A DNA stretch of 64,000 nt from Arthrobacter ipis. Lineage in GTDB: Bacteria > Actinomycetota > Actinomycetes > Actinomycetales > Micrococcaceae. Of the stretch, positions 25,585 to 34,964 are shown piece by piece. Each line of letters starts with the position of its first letter. Positions within the stretch are counted from its first letter, which is position 1. The position numbers were made by a program, and so were the translations under genes. Below the pieces are notes generated by a model. The model was given only the letters and a program-made list of their open reading frames with translations, did no database searches and was not told the DNA's origin. The DNA lies in NCBI RefSeq assembly GCF_014694315.1, contig NZ_JAAOXD010000003.1, positions 62,001 to 126,000 of the forward strand, given 5' to 3'.

Positions 25585-25878
25585 ATGTGGATCGGCTGGA
25601 TCGAGTTCGACATCCTCCTCGGCGACGTGCACAGCCTCAAGGAGAAGCGGTCCGTCGTGCGGCCGCTGCTGGCAGAGGTCAAACGACGCTACGACGTTTC
25701 CGTGGCCGAGGTGGGGGACCACGACCAGTATCGCCGCGCGAGGATCGGCGCCGGCCTGGTCGCCGCGGACCGGGCGCACCTCGTTGAGGTGCTCACCGCC
25801 GTTGAACGCTTCGTGGCCTTCCGGCCCGAGCTGGAGCTGCTGAGTGCCCGGCAGCGGGAGATCCACAGCGAGGACTGA
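25585..25878 (+). CDS. DUF503 (YlxP-like) protein
   Basis: A 97-residue protein matching DUF503: WIGWIEFDILLGDVHSLKEK, then RSVVRPLLAEVKRRYDVSVA and EVGDHDQYRRARIG. In Firmicutes and many actinobacteria ylxP sits beside rbfA in the nusA-infB operon; here it is away from that operon. Function unknown; ribosome-related by association only. A palindrome of family C begins five bases after its stop codon. Confidence 0.88.
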   Translation: MWIGWIEFDILLGDVHSLKEKRSVVRPLLAEVKRRYDVSVAEVGDHDQYRRARIGAGLVAADRAHLVEVLTAVERFVAFRPELELLSARQREIHSED

Positions 25879-25882
25879 TCCC

Positions 25883-25942
25883 ATCGAGTGCTCCGTAATC
25901 GCCCTTTTGAGGCCCCATAAGGGCGTCTACGGAGCACTCGAT
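25883..25942. repeat. palindrome family C, copy 1
   Basis: Arms 25883-25906 and 25919-25942 match 22 of 24 bases around a 12-base loop. The arms carry GAGTGCTCCGTA and TACGGAGCACTC, shared with copy 2 at 26941-26998. It lies 53 bases before the DUF559-like gene. Confidence 0.85.
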
Positions 25943-25995
25943 TGGGGTTGTGGATAACTTCTGCGGGCCGGACACCTTTCTGTTCTGATGTAGCC

Positions 25996-26937
25996 ATGAA
26001 GACCGCACGCCCATTGCCGAACAAGTTCCAGGACCGGCCCTTCACCGTTGGTGAGGCCGGCCGTGCAGGCATTACTTCGAAGCGGCTCCGGCACCGCTCG
26101 CTCACCGCGTTGGGCAGGGGTATCCGTGCAGCAAGCCCGACGGCGGAGCTCCCGTTGAGCATCCGGGTGCGGCCCTTCATCGAGGTCAATGAGCGGTGCG
26201 CCGCATCGCACCTCACCGCGGCGGAGCTCCTCAACCTGCCGCGCCGACGGCGAAAAGGGGTATCCGAAATGTACGACGTCATCAGGCCCGAAGGGGCAGC
26301 CCACCTGAACCGGCCGCACGTCATCGTGCACCGGATGAAACTCTATGATGACGAAGTCACGGTTCTCGACGGCATCCCCGTTACCACGCCGGAACGCACC
26401 TGGCTGGACATGGCGGAAATGCTGACCGTGGACGAACTCGTGGCCATGGGCGACAGTTGTGTCCGCGTCCCGCGTCCGGAATTGGAGGGCCGGGACCAGC
26501 CGCTATGTGCCTTGGCGGACCTCCAGCGCATGATCGATAGGCACAAGGGTAAACGGGGACTCCGCAAGGCGAAGGAGGCCATCAGGCTGATTCGGGTGGG
26601 CTCGGACTCACCGCAGGAGACCCAGCTCCGACTGGCGATCGTGCGTTCGGGGCTTCCGGAGCCGGCATTGAATGTGCCGATCTTTTCGAACGACGGCAGG
26701 CGGCACCATGAGCCGGACCTCTCCTACGAGAAGTACCGCGTCGGCATCGAGTATGAAGGGGAGCATCACGGTGACGAGCTGCAGATTGAGCGCGACATCG
26801 CGCGGTCGGAATGCTACTCCGCTCTGGGCTGGACGGAAGTCCGCATTTCCAAGCGTCACATGCTCAATGACGGCAAGGCAGCCGTTGCCAAAGTCCGCAG
26901 CGCGCTGGTCCAGGCCGGCTGGCGGCCCGGCCGTTAA
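25996..26937 (+). CDS. AbiEi/DUF559-like protein with a C-terminal nuclease-like domain
   Basis: 313 residues. The N-terminal half has a short helix-turn-helix-like region (FTVGEAGRAGITSKRLRH) followed by VTTPERTWLDMAEMLTVDEL, seen in many actinobacterial proteins related to AbiEi. The C-terminal part (RHHEPDLSYEKYRVGIEYEG, EHHGDELQIERDI) resembles DUF559/Vsr-type PD-(D/E)XK endonuclease domains: Asp in EPDLSY, Glu in IEYEGEHH. No antitoxin or toxin partner is adjacent. It is the only gene between two copies of palindrome C, which suggests a small mobile cassette. ATG 25996 is used; an upstream ATG at 25942 lies in the palindrome's end. Confidence 0.7.
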   Translation: MKTARPLPNKFQDRPFTVGEAGRAGITSKRLRHRSLTALGRGIRAASPTAELPLSIRVRPFIEVNERCAASHLTAAELLNLPRRRRKGVSEMYDVIRPEGAAHLNRPHVIVHRMKLYDDEVTVLDGIPVTTPERTWLDMAEMLTVDELVAMGDSCVRVPRPELEGRDQPLCALADLQRMIDRHKGKRGLRKAKEAIRLIRVGSDSPQETQLRLAIVRSGLPEPALNVPIFSNDGRRHHEPDLSYEKYRVGIEYEGEHHGDELQIERDIARSECYSALGWTEVRISKRHMLNDGKAAVAKVRSALVQAGWRPGR

Positions 26938-26940
26938 ACA

Positions 26941-26998
26941 ACGAGTGCTCCGTAACTGCCGTTCTGACGGGTCAGAAGGGCAGCTACGGAGCAATCGA
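26941..26998. repeat. palindrome family C, copy 2
   Basis: Arms 26941-26968 and 26971-26998 match 24 of 28 bases with a two-base loop. It begins three bases after the DUF559-like gene's stop and 12 bases before the end of purL, so it may also serve as terminator for both convergent genes. The outer arm bases are shared with copy 1. Confidence 0.8.
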
Positions 26999-27009
26999 TT
27001 GGTGGGGCC

Positions 27010-29337
27010 TTAGCCGAAGTACTTCGGCAGGGTGGCCTCGTGGGCTTCGCGGAGGGCGTCCAGCGAGAGGGTGTCCACGCCGTTGATCTCCAACTGTCCG
27101 CTGGCTGCGTCCACCACGCCGATGCGCAGGTGCTCGAAACCGCGGGCGGTGCACATGTCCTTGAAGCGGACTTCCTCGGAGCGGGGAACGCTCACGACGG
27201 CGCGGCCCTGGGTCTCGGAGAACAGCGCGGTGAAGAGGTCCACGCCGTCGCGGTCCAGCACATCCTGCAGCGCGATCCGGGCGCCAACGCCGTAGCGAAG
27301 CGACGCTTCGACGAGGGCCGCGGCAAGGCCGCCCTCGGAGAGGTCGTGGGCGGAGTCCACCATGCCGTCGCGGGACGCATTGATCAGGATCTCGCCCAGC
27401 GCACGCTCGGCCTCGAGGTCAACCTTGGGCGGCAAACCGCCGAGGTGGCCGCGCAGGTTGGACCATTCGGAGCCGTCCAGCTCGGCCGCCGTGGTGCCCA
27501 GCAGGTAGATGGCTGCGCCGTCTTCCCGCCAGCCCGACGGCGTGCGGCGGGCGACGTCGTCGAGCTTGCCCAGCACTGCCACCACCGGGGAGGGGTGGAT
27601 CGGCGTGGTGCCGGTCTGGTTGTACAGCGAGACATTGCCGCCTGTGACGGGGATGCCCAGCACCATGCAGGCATCGGAGAGGCCGCGGATGGCTTCGGCC
27701 AGCTGCCACATGACGTCCGGGTCCTCGGGGGAACCGAAGTTCAGGCAGTCGCTGACGGCCATCGGCACGGCGCCGGAGGTGGCCACATTGCGGTAGGCCT
27801 CGGCCAGTGCCAACTGGGCGCCATGGTACGGGTCGAGGTAGGTGTAGCGGCCGTTGGCGTCGGTGGCCAGGGCAACGCCCAGACCGGATTCCTCGTCCAC
27901 GCGGACCACGCCGGCATCGTCCGGGAACGCCAGGGCAGTGTTGCCGCCGACGTACCGGTCGTACTGGTTGGTGATCCAGGACTTGTCGCACATGTTCGGC
28001 GAGGCCACGAGCTCGGTGACGGCCGCGGCCAGTTCCGCCGGGGCGGAGGGACGGCCGGCGTCCTGGTCGGACCCGGTGAAGGAGTCGGCCTGGAGGGCGT
28101 CCTGCCACTCGGGGCGGGCGAACGGGCGGTCGTAGACCGGGCCGTCGTGGGCCACGGTGCGCGGGTCGACGTCGACAATCACTTCGCCTTCCCACGTGAT
28201 GATCAGGCGGCCGCTGTCGCTCACCTCACCCAGCCAGGCGTACTCCACGGCCCACTTGTCCATGACGGCTTCGAAGGCCTCGACGTTCTCCGGCGTCACC
28301 ACGGCCATCATGCGTTCCTGGGACTCGGACATCAGGATCTCGCCCGGAGTCAGCGTGGGGTCGCGCAGCAGGACAGAGGTCAGCTCGACGTTCATGCCGC
28401 CGTCGCCGTTGGAGGCGAGCTCGGACGTGGCGCAGGAGATGCCTGCGGCGCCGAGGTCCTGGATGCCCTCAACCAGCGAACCCTTGAACAGTTCAAGGCA
28501 GCACTCGATCAGGACCTTTTCGGCGAACGGGTCGCCCACCTGGACCGCGGGCCGCTTGGACGGCTTGGTGTCGTCGAAGGACTCGGAGGCGAGCACCGAG
28601 GCGCCGCCGATGCCGTCGCCGCCCGTGCGTGCACCGAACAGGACCACCTTGTTGCCCTTGCCGGAGGCGTTGGCCAGGCGGATGTCCTCGTGGCGCATAA
28701 CGCCTACGGCCAGGGCGTTGACCAGCGGGTTGCCCTGGTACACGGAGTCGAAGACCATCTCGCCGCCGATGTTCGGCAGGCCGAGAGAGTTGCCGTAGCC
28801 GCCGATGCCGGCTACAGCGCCGTGCATGACGCGGGCGGTGTCCGGGTGGTCGATGGCGCCGAAGCGCAGCGGGTCCATCACAGCAATCGGGCGGGCGCCC
28901 ATGGAGATGATGTCGCGGACGATGCCGCCGATGCCGGTGGCGGCACCCTGGTACGGCTCAACGAACGACGGCGAGTTGTGGGACTCGATCTTGAACGTCA
29001 CGGCCCAGCCGTCGCCCAGATTGGTGACGCCGGCGTTCTCGCCGATGCCCACCAGCATGTCCTTCTTCATCTCGTCGGTCACCTTGTCGCCGAACTGGCG
29101 CAGGTGGTTCTTCGAGGACTTGTAGGAGCAGTGCTCGCTCCACATCACCGAGTACATGGCGAGTTCCGCGCCGGTGGGGCGGCGGCCCAGGACCTTGACG
29201 ATCTCATCGAACTCGTTCTGCTTCAGGCCGAGCTCGGCCCACGGCAGTTCGGTGTCCGGCGTCTTGGCCGCGTGCTCGACCGTGTCGATGTTGAACTTCT
29301 TGGTCTCGGTGATCGAACTTGTTGAGATCTCGGTCAT
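27010..29337 (-). CDS. purL: phosphoribosylformylglycinamidine synthase, large subunit
   Basis: A 775-residue small-type PurL, working with PurQ and PurS to convert FGAR to FGAM in purine synthesis. It shows [20 protein letters not shown], the ATP segments [20 protein letters not shown] and [14 protein letters not shown], and in the second half [20 protein letters not shown]. The start codon overlaps the purQ stop codon as TAATG. The N-terminal EISTSSITE is encoded by a repeat (29310-29329) and is probably an addition not needed for activity. Confidence 0.95.
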   Translation of the reverse strand: MTEISTSSITETKKFNIDTVEHAAKTPDTELPWAELGLKQNEFDEIVKVLGRRPTGAELAMYSVMWSEHCSYKSSKNHLRQFGDKVTDEMKKDMLVGIGENAGVTNLGDGWAVTFKIESHNSPSFVEPYQGAATGIGGIVRDIISMGARPIAVMDPLRFGAIDHPDTARVMHGAVAGIGGYGNSLGLPNIGGEMVFDSVYQGNPLVNALAVGVMRHEDIRLANASGKGNKVVLFGARTGGDGIGGASVLASESFDDTKPSKRPAVQVGDPFAEKVLIECCLELFKGSLVEGIQDLGAAGISCATSELASNGDGGMNVELTSVLLRDPTLTPGEILMSESQERMMAVVTPENVEAFEAVMDKWAVEYAWLGEVSDSGRLIITWEGEVIVDVDPRTVAHDGPVYDRPFARPEWQDALQADSFTGSDQDAGRPSAPAELAAAVTELVASPNMCDKSWITNQYDRYVGGNTALAFPDDAGVVRVDEESGLGVALATDANGRYTYLDPYHGAQLALAEAYRNVATSGAVPMAVSDCLNFGSPEDPDVMWQLAEAIRGLSDACMVLGIPVTGGNVSLYNQTGTTPIHPSPVVAVLGKLDDVARRTPSGWREDGAAIYLLGTTAAELDGSEWSNLRGHLGGLPPKVDLEAERALGEILINASRDGMVDSAHDLSEGGLAAALVEASLRYGVGARIALQDVLDRDGVDLFTALFSETQGRAVVSVPRSEEVRFKDMCTARGFEHLRIGVVDAASGQLEINGVDTLSLDALREAHEATLPKYFG
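29310..29329 (-). repeat. short repeat at the purL 5' end
   Basis: On the minus strand GATCTCAACAAGTTCGATCA, 18 of 20 bases equal to the repeat in acs. It encodes ISTSSI right after the start codon. Confidence 0.5.
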
Positions 29338-30107
29338 TAGTTCACTCCCACAATCTTGTTCAGTACCGAGGTGAAGAGACCGAGGCCTTCGGTGTCGGAC
29401 CCGCCGATACCATCCAGCGACTCGGGGCCGAAGCCCACCTCCACGGCGTGCTCCGGGTGCGGCATGAGGCCCACCACGTTGCCGGCGGCGTTCGAGATGC
29501 CGGCAATGTCGCGGCGCGAGCCGTTCGGGTTGAAGCCCACGTAGCGGAACACCACGCGGCCCTCGGCCTCGAGGGCGTCGAGGGTCTTCTCGTCCGCGAT
29601 GTACTGGCCGTCCTGGTTCTTCAGCGGCACCGTGATTTCCTGGCCCGCGGCGTAGTCCCCGGTCCAGTAGGTGCTGTTGTTCTCGACCCGCAGCACCTGG
29701 TCGCGGCAGATGAACTTCAGGTGGTCGTTCTTGATCATGGAGCCGGGCAGCAGGTGCGACTCGGTCAGCAGCTGGAAGCCGTTGCAGATGCCGAGCACCG
29801 GCAGCTTGGCGTCCGAGTTGGCGGCGTCGATGATCTTGGACATCAGCGGGGCGAAGCGCGCGATGGCGCCGGCGCGCAGGTAGTCGCCGTAGGAGAATCC
29901 GCCCGGCAGGATGACGGCGTCGACGTCGCCCAGTTCGGAGTCTCCGTGCCAGAGCTCCACGGGCGTGCCGCCAGCGAGTCGGACCGCGCGGGAAGCGTCC
30001 CGGTCATCGAGGGTTCCGGGAAAGGTGACGACGCCGATCTTCGCGCCCGCCAGGCGCGGCTCGGCGGCGACGGCGACAGCCTCGCCGATCAGGGGAAGTT
30101 CAGTCAT
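29337..30107 (-). CDS. purQ: phosphoribosylformylglycinamidine synthase, glutaminase subunit
   Basis: A 256-residue class I glutamine amidotransferase. The nucleophile elbow [13 protein letters not shown] contains the catalytic Cys, and the His-X-Glu is in [30 protein letters not shown] opens the Rossmann-like fold and [18 protein letters not shown] is typical of PurQ. It lies one base from purS and overlaps purL. Confidence 0.95.
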   Translation of the reverse strand: MTELPLIGEAVAVAAEPRLAGAKIGVVTFPGTLDDRDASRAVRLAGGTPVELWHGDSELGDVDAVILPGGFSYGDYLRAGAIARFAPLMSKIIDAANSDAKLPVLGICNGFQLLTESHLLPGSMIKNDHLKFICRDQVLRVENNSTYWTGDYAAGQEITVPLKNQDGQYIADEKTLDALEAEGRVVFRYVGFNPNGSRRDIAGISNAAGNVVGLMPHPEHAVEVGFGPESLDGIGGSDTEGLGLFTSVLNKIVGVN

Positions 30108-30108
30108 C

Positions 30109-30360
30109 TCAGGCCTCGACGACCTCGACGTTCACGACGTCCTCGATCACCGGGTTGGACAGCAGGGTTTCGGCGGCATCGCGGGCCTGGGCCAGGATGT
30201 CCTCGGTCACCTCGCCGTCAACGGTCAGTTCGAAACGCTTGCCCTGGCGTACAGAGCTAAAGCTGGTGAAGCCCAGGCGGGGGAGTGCTCCCACGATGGC
30301 CTTCCCCTGCGGGTCCAGAATCTCGGGCTTGGGCATGACGTCGACAACGATCCGGGGCAT
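30109..30360 (-). CDS. purS: phosphoribosylformylglycinamidine synthase, PurS subunit
   Basis: An 83-residue Pur[21 protein letters not shown], then [15 protein letters not shown] and the ending [15 protein letters not shown]. It holds the PurL-PurQ complex together. ATG 30360 has AGGAG eight bases upstream, better than the more distal in-frame ATG at 30384. First gene of purS-purQ-purL. Confidence 0.94.
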   Translation of the reverse strand: MPRIVVDVMPKPEILDPQGKAIVGALPRLGFTSFSSVRQGKRFELTVDGEVTEDILAQARDAAETLLSNPVIEDVVNVEVVEA

Positions 30361-30615
30361 CCGGTAACTCCTGTGCGTGTGCATTGGGTAAGGGCGCAGC
30401 GGAGTGGTGCCGTCTCACGCCATTCCTGAAATTGCCTGGCCGGTTCAAATGGCAGGGCATTCAAATGGCATGGTGTGGACGGGCGCTCCGCGAGCTTGCA
30501 TGCCTATTCTACCGGCCGCGGCGCACCACTCCGTATTCGGTGCGGCGGACGCCGCGCAGAGGGAACAGCGACGCCGGCTCTGGTCCGCCGGGGGCACGCT
30601 CAGTAGGATTGCGGA

Positions 30616-30873
30616 ATGGCTGAGAATTCGAAATCCGTCCTGTTGCCTGTGATGGCCGTCGCCGTGTTCGCCGGCCTCGGGAGGATGGTGTTCCAGAAGA
30701 TCAAAGCCGACCGCGCAGCCCGCCAGAACAATGCCGGGTCGGGCGGTGCCGGGCAGACCCGCGTTGGGCGCCGTGTTGGCCGTGGCGTTGCCGGGCGTGA
30801 CCGGGTGGCCGGGCCAGTCGACGAGAAGACGCGCCAGTGGATCAGTGAGGTGGTCCGCACGCCCCGGCAGTAG
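30616..30873 (+). CDS. small hypothetical protein with one possible membrane segment
   Basis: An 85-residue protein not recognised. A hydrophobic stretch near the N-terminus (VLLPVMAVAVFAGLGRMVF) could cross the membrane, followed by a basic, Gly/Arg-rich tail (RVGRRVGRGVAGRDR) and ending TRQWISEVVRTPRQ. Codon use fits the genome, and AGGA precedes the ATG. It is alone between divergent purS and the protease. Confidence 0.5.
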   Translation: MAENSKSVLLPVMAVAVFAGLGRMVFQKIKADRAARQNNAGSGGAGQTRVGRRVGRGVAGRDRVAGPVDEKTRQWISEVVRTPRQ

Positions 30874-30907
30874 CTCCCGGCGGGGCGGCAGTACAGACTT
30901 TAACTCC

Positions 30908-30948
30908 CAGCGGCGGGTGCCCTTTCCGGGCGCCTGCCGCTGCTTTTT
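30908..30948 (+). terminator. intrinsic terminator after the small protein
   Basis: A 14-base stem (30908-30921 with 30929-30942, two G-U type changes) is followed by CTTTTT. A standard terminator upstream of the protease promoter region. Confidence 0.7.
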
Positions 30949-30994
30949 GATGCACCTGTCAAGGGGGTGACAAAAAAGTAAATTGGTGGATTGT

Positions 30995-31013
30995 GCCCTA
31001 TGTCATATAGGGC
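30995..31013. promoter_or_regulatory. possible operator upstream of the first S8 protease
   Basis: GCCCTAT (30995-31001), five bases, ATAGGGC (31007-31013): a perfect 7-base inverted repeat some 130 bases before the start codon. The half-site spacing fits a dimeric repressor or activator. No matching site was seen upstream of the second protease. Confidence 0.4.
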
Positions 31014-31143
31014 TCTCAGTAGGTACTGTGGTGATCGGTCGACGATTGCTGGGATCGACAGGACCTGTCATCTTCACGTGTCGTTGCCGCCTGCGCCCGG
31101 CAATGTAGCCGGGGCTGTTCCTTAGGAAAGGTTCCAACCACTC

Positions 31144-34100
31144 GTGAAATCAGCAGGAAAAAGCTTATTCCGAAGCCGGGGGGCCGGGAAAGCAGTGGCA
31201 CTGGTTGTCGGCTTGCCTTTGCTTCTTTCGTCAGTCGGCGCACTGCCGGCAACCGCGGCGCCGTCGCTGGTTGCGGCGACGGCCGCTCAGCAAAAGAACG
31301 TCGACCCCAACGCCTACTCGGCCGGCCGCTACATTGTGGTCCTGACCGAGAAGCCCGCCGCCACCTACGAGGGCGGCACTCCGGGCCTGCAGGCCACAAA
31401 GCCGCGGTCCGGCCACAAACTCGATGCCGACCGGGCAGAGGTGCGCAAGTACCAGGCCCATCTGGAGGCGAAACAGGCCGCGCTGGCTGAGAAGGAAAAC
31501 GTGCAGATCCGCCGCAAATACACGGCGGCACTCAACGGATTCACCGCCAGGCTTACTGCCGACCAGGCCGTGAACCTTGCCAAGAACCCTGGGGTCCTCG
31601 TGGTGGCACCCGACACCCAGCATGCCCCGGACTACTCCACCACGGACTTCCTCAAGCTCAGCGGAGCCTATGGCACGTGGAACAGGCAGTTCGGCGGCAA
31701 GGCCGGCGCCGGCAAGGGCGTTGTGGTGGGCGTCATCGACTCCGGCTACACACCGGGCAGCCGGTTCTTCGCCGGCGATGACGTTGCACAGCTCAAGGGC
31801 AATCCGCAGGTAGGCGTTCCCTACCGCACCGATGGCGGCAACATCGCGATGCTGAAAGCAGACGGCAGCACCTTCGAGGGCGAGTGCCAAAAGGGCGAAG
31901 AGTTCAACGGCACGGCCTGCAACTCCAAGGTCCTCAGTGCCAGGTACTTCTCCGACGCCTTCGAGGACTCCGTGGCCAAGCAGGACCGGGCGCCGGAGGA
32001 ACTGATTTCGCCGGTCGACGTGGGAAGCCACGGAACACACACGGCAAGCACCGCGGCCGGCAACGCCGACGTGGAAACCTTTGTCGACGGCCGCAGCTTC
32101 GGCCTGACCGGCGGAATCGCACCGGCCGCCAAGCTTTCCATCTACAAGATCTGCTGGGAGGACAGCGATCCCAACACCGGCGGCTGCTACACCTCGGCCG
32201 CTGTCGACGCCATCAACCAGGCCGTACTCGACGGCGTGGATGTCCTGAACTACTCGATCTCGGGCACCACCTCCACCACGACGGACCCGGTGTCCATGGC
32301 GTTCCTGTCCGCTGCCTCAGCCGGCATCTTCGTGGCCACCTCCGCGGGTAACTCCGGCCCCGAAGCCAGCACCGTGAACCATGGCGAGCCGTGGGTTACC
32401 ACCGTTGCGGCCAGCAGCTTCTCCCAGGAACTGCAGGGCACCGTGGAGTTCTCCGACGGCAGCAAGTTCCGCGGCGCCAGCATCATGAACCGTGAGGTGG
32501 CGGGCGCAGGCGTTGTGCTCGCGGCCAAGGCAGCATCCGGACAGGCCGCCGATCCTGCACTCTGCGCCCCCGGCTCCCTCGATCCGGCCAAGATCGCCGG
32601 CAAGGTGGTGGTCTGCGACCGCGGCGTCTATGACCGGGTGGCCAAGAGCGCCGAGGTTGCGCGCGGCGGCGGGGTGGGCATGATCCTCGTGAACCTGGCC
32701 GCATCATCACTCGACACCGACAAGCACTCCGTCCCCACCGTGCACGTGAATCCGCCTGCCACGGAAACCATCAAGGCCAAGGTGGCGGCGAACCCGGCCA
32801 TCACGGTCTCCCTGGTCAACAAGGACACCACGGGACTGCCCGCCGAGGCGCAGCCGCAGATCGCCGGCTTCTCCTCCCGCGGACCGCTCCTTGCCACCGA
32901 CTCTGACCTGCTGAAGCCCGACGTCGCCGCACCCGGTGTGGCTGTCCTTGCCGGTGTATCGCCGATCGGTGCCGGCGGCGACGAGTTCGGGTTCATGTCC
33001 GGCACCTCCATGGCCTCGCCCCACGTGGCCGGTTTTGGTGCCCTCATCCTGGGCAAGAACCCCGCCTGGTCCCCGGCCGCCGTGAAGTCGGCCATGATGA
33101 CCACGGCCAGCGACGTCAAGCTCGCAGACGGCAGTAAGAACACGGACGTCCTCGCCACCGGTGCGGGGCAGGTGGACCCCGCCCGCGTCCTGGATCCGGG
33201 CCTCGTGTACGACGCCACCACCGACGACTACCTGCGGTTCATCCAGGGAACCGGCATGGACCTGGGCATGCCCGGCCTCGGCAGCACGCGGCCACGCGAC
33301 ATGAACGTCCCGTCCTTCTCGCTCGGAAACCTGGCCGGCAGGATCGAGGTCACCCGGACGGTGACTGCGCTTACCCCGGGTGTGTACAGCGCAAAGGCCA
33401 GCGTGCCCGGAGTGAAGGTGACGGTGACGCCGTCGGTCCTGTCCTTCAGCGCGGCAGGCGAGAAGCGCACGTTCAAGGTGGCCTTCGAAAACCAAAGCGC
33501 CAAGCTGGGCGAGTTCGCCGCGGGTTCGCTCACGTGGCGGGGCGCCAACAAGACCGTGACCTCGCCGATCGCGGTGCGGCCGCAGTCGGTGGTTGCTCCC
33601 AAGAACATTGCGTTCACCTCCCAAGGGGCCAACGGTTCCGGGAACATCGGCATCGTCTCGGGCTCGAACTCGCGCACGAACGTGACGCTCGACGGCCTGT
33701 CGAAGGCGGACTCCTCGGCCATCGAGCTCGTACCCGGTCCCTTCCGGTACGAGGCCGACGCCTCGAACTTCGTCAAGACGGTGGAAGTTCCGGCCGGCGT
33801 GCCCCTGGCCAAGCTGTCCGTGATTTCCGCGGACGAGAACGCGGACTTCGACTTGGTGGTGGTCACGCCGGACGGGCAGGCAATTGTGGTCGCCACGGCC
33901 TCGGCGAGTGAGTCTGTCTCGATTCCGAACCCTGCTGCCGGCAGCTACCAGATGTTCGTGAATCTCTACGACAGCCCCAACCAGCAGGCAACCAAGGCCT
34001 CGGTGGACGCTGCGGTCCTTGGAGCAAATGAGGGCAACGCCACCGTGACTCCTGATCCGGTCCGCCTAGGGAACGGGCTCAGCGGGAAGCTCACCCTCAC

Positions 34101-34299
34101 CTGGAAGAACCTGGCGCCGGGTTCCTACATCGGGCGGATCACCTTCGACGGGTCCAGCGCCCCGACGTTCGTGAGCGTCGTGGTGAAGGAGGGCGGCGCC
34201 GTCGCGGTTGCACCGGCTTCGGAAGATCCGAAGAAAAAGAAGGAACGGGGAAAGGTCCAGAACCAGGACCTGACGCGGTCACCGGATAACTCCATCTAG
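31144..34299 (+). CDS. secreted subtilisin-like serine protease (S8), 1051 aa
   Basis: Signal peptide (residues 1-40, core VALVVGLPLLLSSVGALPAT), an inhibitor I9-type propeptide (YIVVLTEKPAATYEGGTPG), then the S8 catalytic domain: Asp199 in GVVVGVIDSGYTPG, His296 in GSHGTHTASTAAGN, Ser622 in SGTSMASPHVAGFGAL. A protease-associated insert (AGKVVVCDRGVYDRVAKSAE) lies between His and Ser, as in plant-type and actinobacterial subtilases. Two fibronectin-like or pre-peptidase domains follow, ending in a Lys-rich tail (KKKKERGKVQ). It digests extracellular protein. Start GTG 31144. A paralogue lies at 36802, with inhibitor-like genes in between on the other strand. Confidence 0.93.
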   Translation: MKSAGKSLFRSRGAGKAVALVVGLPLLLSSVGALPATAAPSLVAATAAQQKNVDPNAYSAGRYIVVLTEKPAATYEGGTPGLQATKPRSGHKLDADRAEVRKYQAHLEAKQAALAEKENVQIRRKYTAALNGFTARLTADQAVNLAKNPGVLVVAPDTQHAPDYSTTDFLKLSGAYGTWNRQFGGKAGAGKGVVVGVIDSGYTPGSRFFAGDDVAQLKGNPQVGVPYRTDGGNIAMLKADGSTFEGECQKGEEFNGTACNSKVLSARYFSDAFEDSVAKQDRAPEELISPVDVGSHGTHTASTAAGNADVETFVDGRSFGLTGGIAPAAKLSIYKICWEDSDPNTGGCYTSAAVDAINQAVLDGVDVLNYSISGTTSTTTDPVSMAFLSAASAGIFVATSAGNSGPEASTVNHGEPWVTTVAASSFSQELQGTVEFSDGSKFRGASIMNREVAGAGVVLAAKAASGQAADPALCAPGSLDPAKIAGKVVVCDRGVYDRVAKSAEVARGGGVGMILVNLAASSLDTDKHSVPTVHVNPPATETIKAKVAANPAITVSLVNKDTTGLPAEAQPQIAGFSSRGPLLATDSDLLKPDVAAPGVAVLAGVSPIGAGGDEFGFMSGTSMASPHVAGFGALILGKNPAWSPAAVKSAMMTTASDVKLADGSKNTDVLATGAGQVDPARVLDPGLVYDATTDDYLRFIQGTGMDLGMPGLGSTRPRDMNVPSFSLGNLAGRIEVTRTVTALTPGVYSAKASVPGVKVTVTPSVLSFSAAGEKRTFKVAFENQSAKLGEFAAGSLTWRGANKTVTSPIAVRPQSVVAPKNIAFTSQGANGSGNIGIVSGSNSRTNVTLDGLSKADSSAIELVPGPFRYEADASNFVKTVEVPAGVPLAKLSVISADENADFDLVVVTPDGQAIVVATASASESVSIPNPAAGSYQMFVNLYDSPNQQATKASVDAAVLGANEGNATVTPDPVRLGNGLSGKLTLTWKNLAPGSYIGRITFDGSSAPTFVSVVVKEGGAVAVAPASEDPKKKKERGKVQNQDLTRSPDNSI

Positions 34300-34336
34300 G
34301 AAGGTCCCGGAACCGGGCTCCCGAGGGGGACCCACA

Positions 34337-34387
34337 GCGAAGGCCGGCGGGCGTGGCGCAAAATGCCAAGGTCCCGCCGGCCTTCGC
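34337..34387 (+). terminator. terminator-like hairpin after the first protease
   Basis: GCGAAGGCCGGCGGG (34337-34351) pairs perfectly with 34373-34387 over a 21-base loop. Strong GC stem, no clear T-run. Confidence 0.55.
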
Positions 34388-34432
34388 CGTGCCATGCTTC
34401 TGTTCGGGGAGCCCACCCGCGCGTTTGGTTGG

Positions 34433-34494
34433 AGTTTTTCGTCCAGATAGTGGGCGCTAACGCCTCTGAAGTCGCGATATGTGGACAGGAACTC
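34433..34494. repeat. degenerate copy of palindrome family D
   Basis: AGTTTTTCGTCCAGATA (34433-34449) pairs imperfectly with the segment ending at 34494 (TATGTGGACAGGAACT, one base shorter). The left arm shares GTTTTT..GTCCAGATA with the well-preserved copy at 63325-63385. Confidence 0.5.
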
Positions 34495-34559
34495 TTCCTG
34501 GACGCGGCCAAGGATGTACAGGCAGTCCGGACCGCGCAGGGGTTCAGATGTTGCACGGG

Positions 34560-34964
34560 TCAGATGGCGCCGGTGGACCCGGCCACCCCGCCCAGCAGCG
34601 GGGACAGCGCCCGCCAGCGGGCAATTTCACAGCCGTCCGTCATGGAAAACCGGGAGTTCACAGTGCGTCCGTTGAAGGTGCCGGTGACCACGGCCACCTG
34701 GGGGCCGCCGTACTGCTGGGTGCACAGCCTGGGCGGGCCCGGTTCGGGGAAGAAGATCCGTTCGCCGAAGCGTCCGACGGCGGCAATCGCCGCCGCTGGA
34801 TCCGGCAGGGTTGATTCCACCAGTTCGCCTGAACGGCTGACCAGGACAAAGACGTGTTCCGGGCCGCCCGGGGCGTGGGTGAGGGCGACGGTCAGTTCAA
34901 GGTCTGCGTCCGGAGGAAGGTCCGCGTCCGGGCCTGCGCCCGGCAATGCAGGTGTGCCGCTCAT
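34560..34964 (-). CDS. SSI-like protein without a signal peptide
   Basis: 134 residues. The C-terminal part (LCTQQYGGPQVAVVTGTFNG, MTDGCEIARWRALSPLLGG) resembles the reactive-site half of Streptomyces subtilisin inhibitor and is close to the lipoprotein at 35922-36560. The two cysteines that form the second SSI disulfide are kept, but the cysteines of the first disulfide are missing, and no signal peptide is seen: the N-terminus is Pro/Asp-rich. It may be a cytoplasmic, diverged inhibitor homologue with a new role. Its ATG overlaps the glycosylase-like gene's stop codon (ATGA). Confidence 0.62.
   Translation of the reverse strand: MSGTPALPGAGPDADLPPDADLELTVALTHAPGGPEHVFVLVSRSGELVESTLPDPAAAIAAVGRFGERIFFPEPGPPRLCTQQYGGPQVAVVTGTFNGRTVNSRFSMTDGCEIARWRALSPLLGGVAGSTGAI

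Noticed and set aside
25996..26937. A complete AbiE-type toxin-antitoxin pair
   Set aside because: Only one gene is present; the neighbours are DUF503 and purL, so no partner was found.
27040..29325. A 761-residue open frame antisense to purL
   Set aside because: purL is fully supported on the other strand; the antisense frame is long only because of high-GC codon bias and has no family resemblance.
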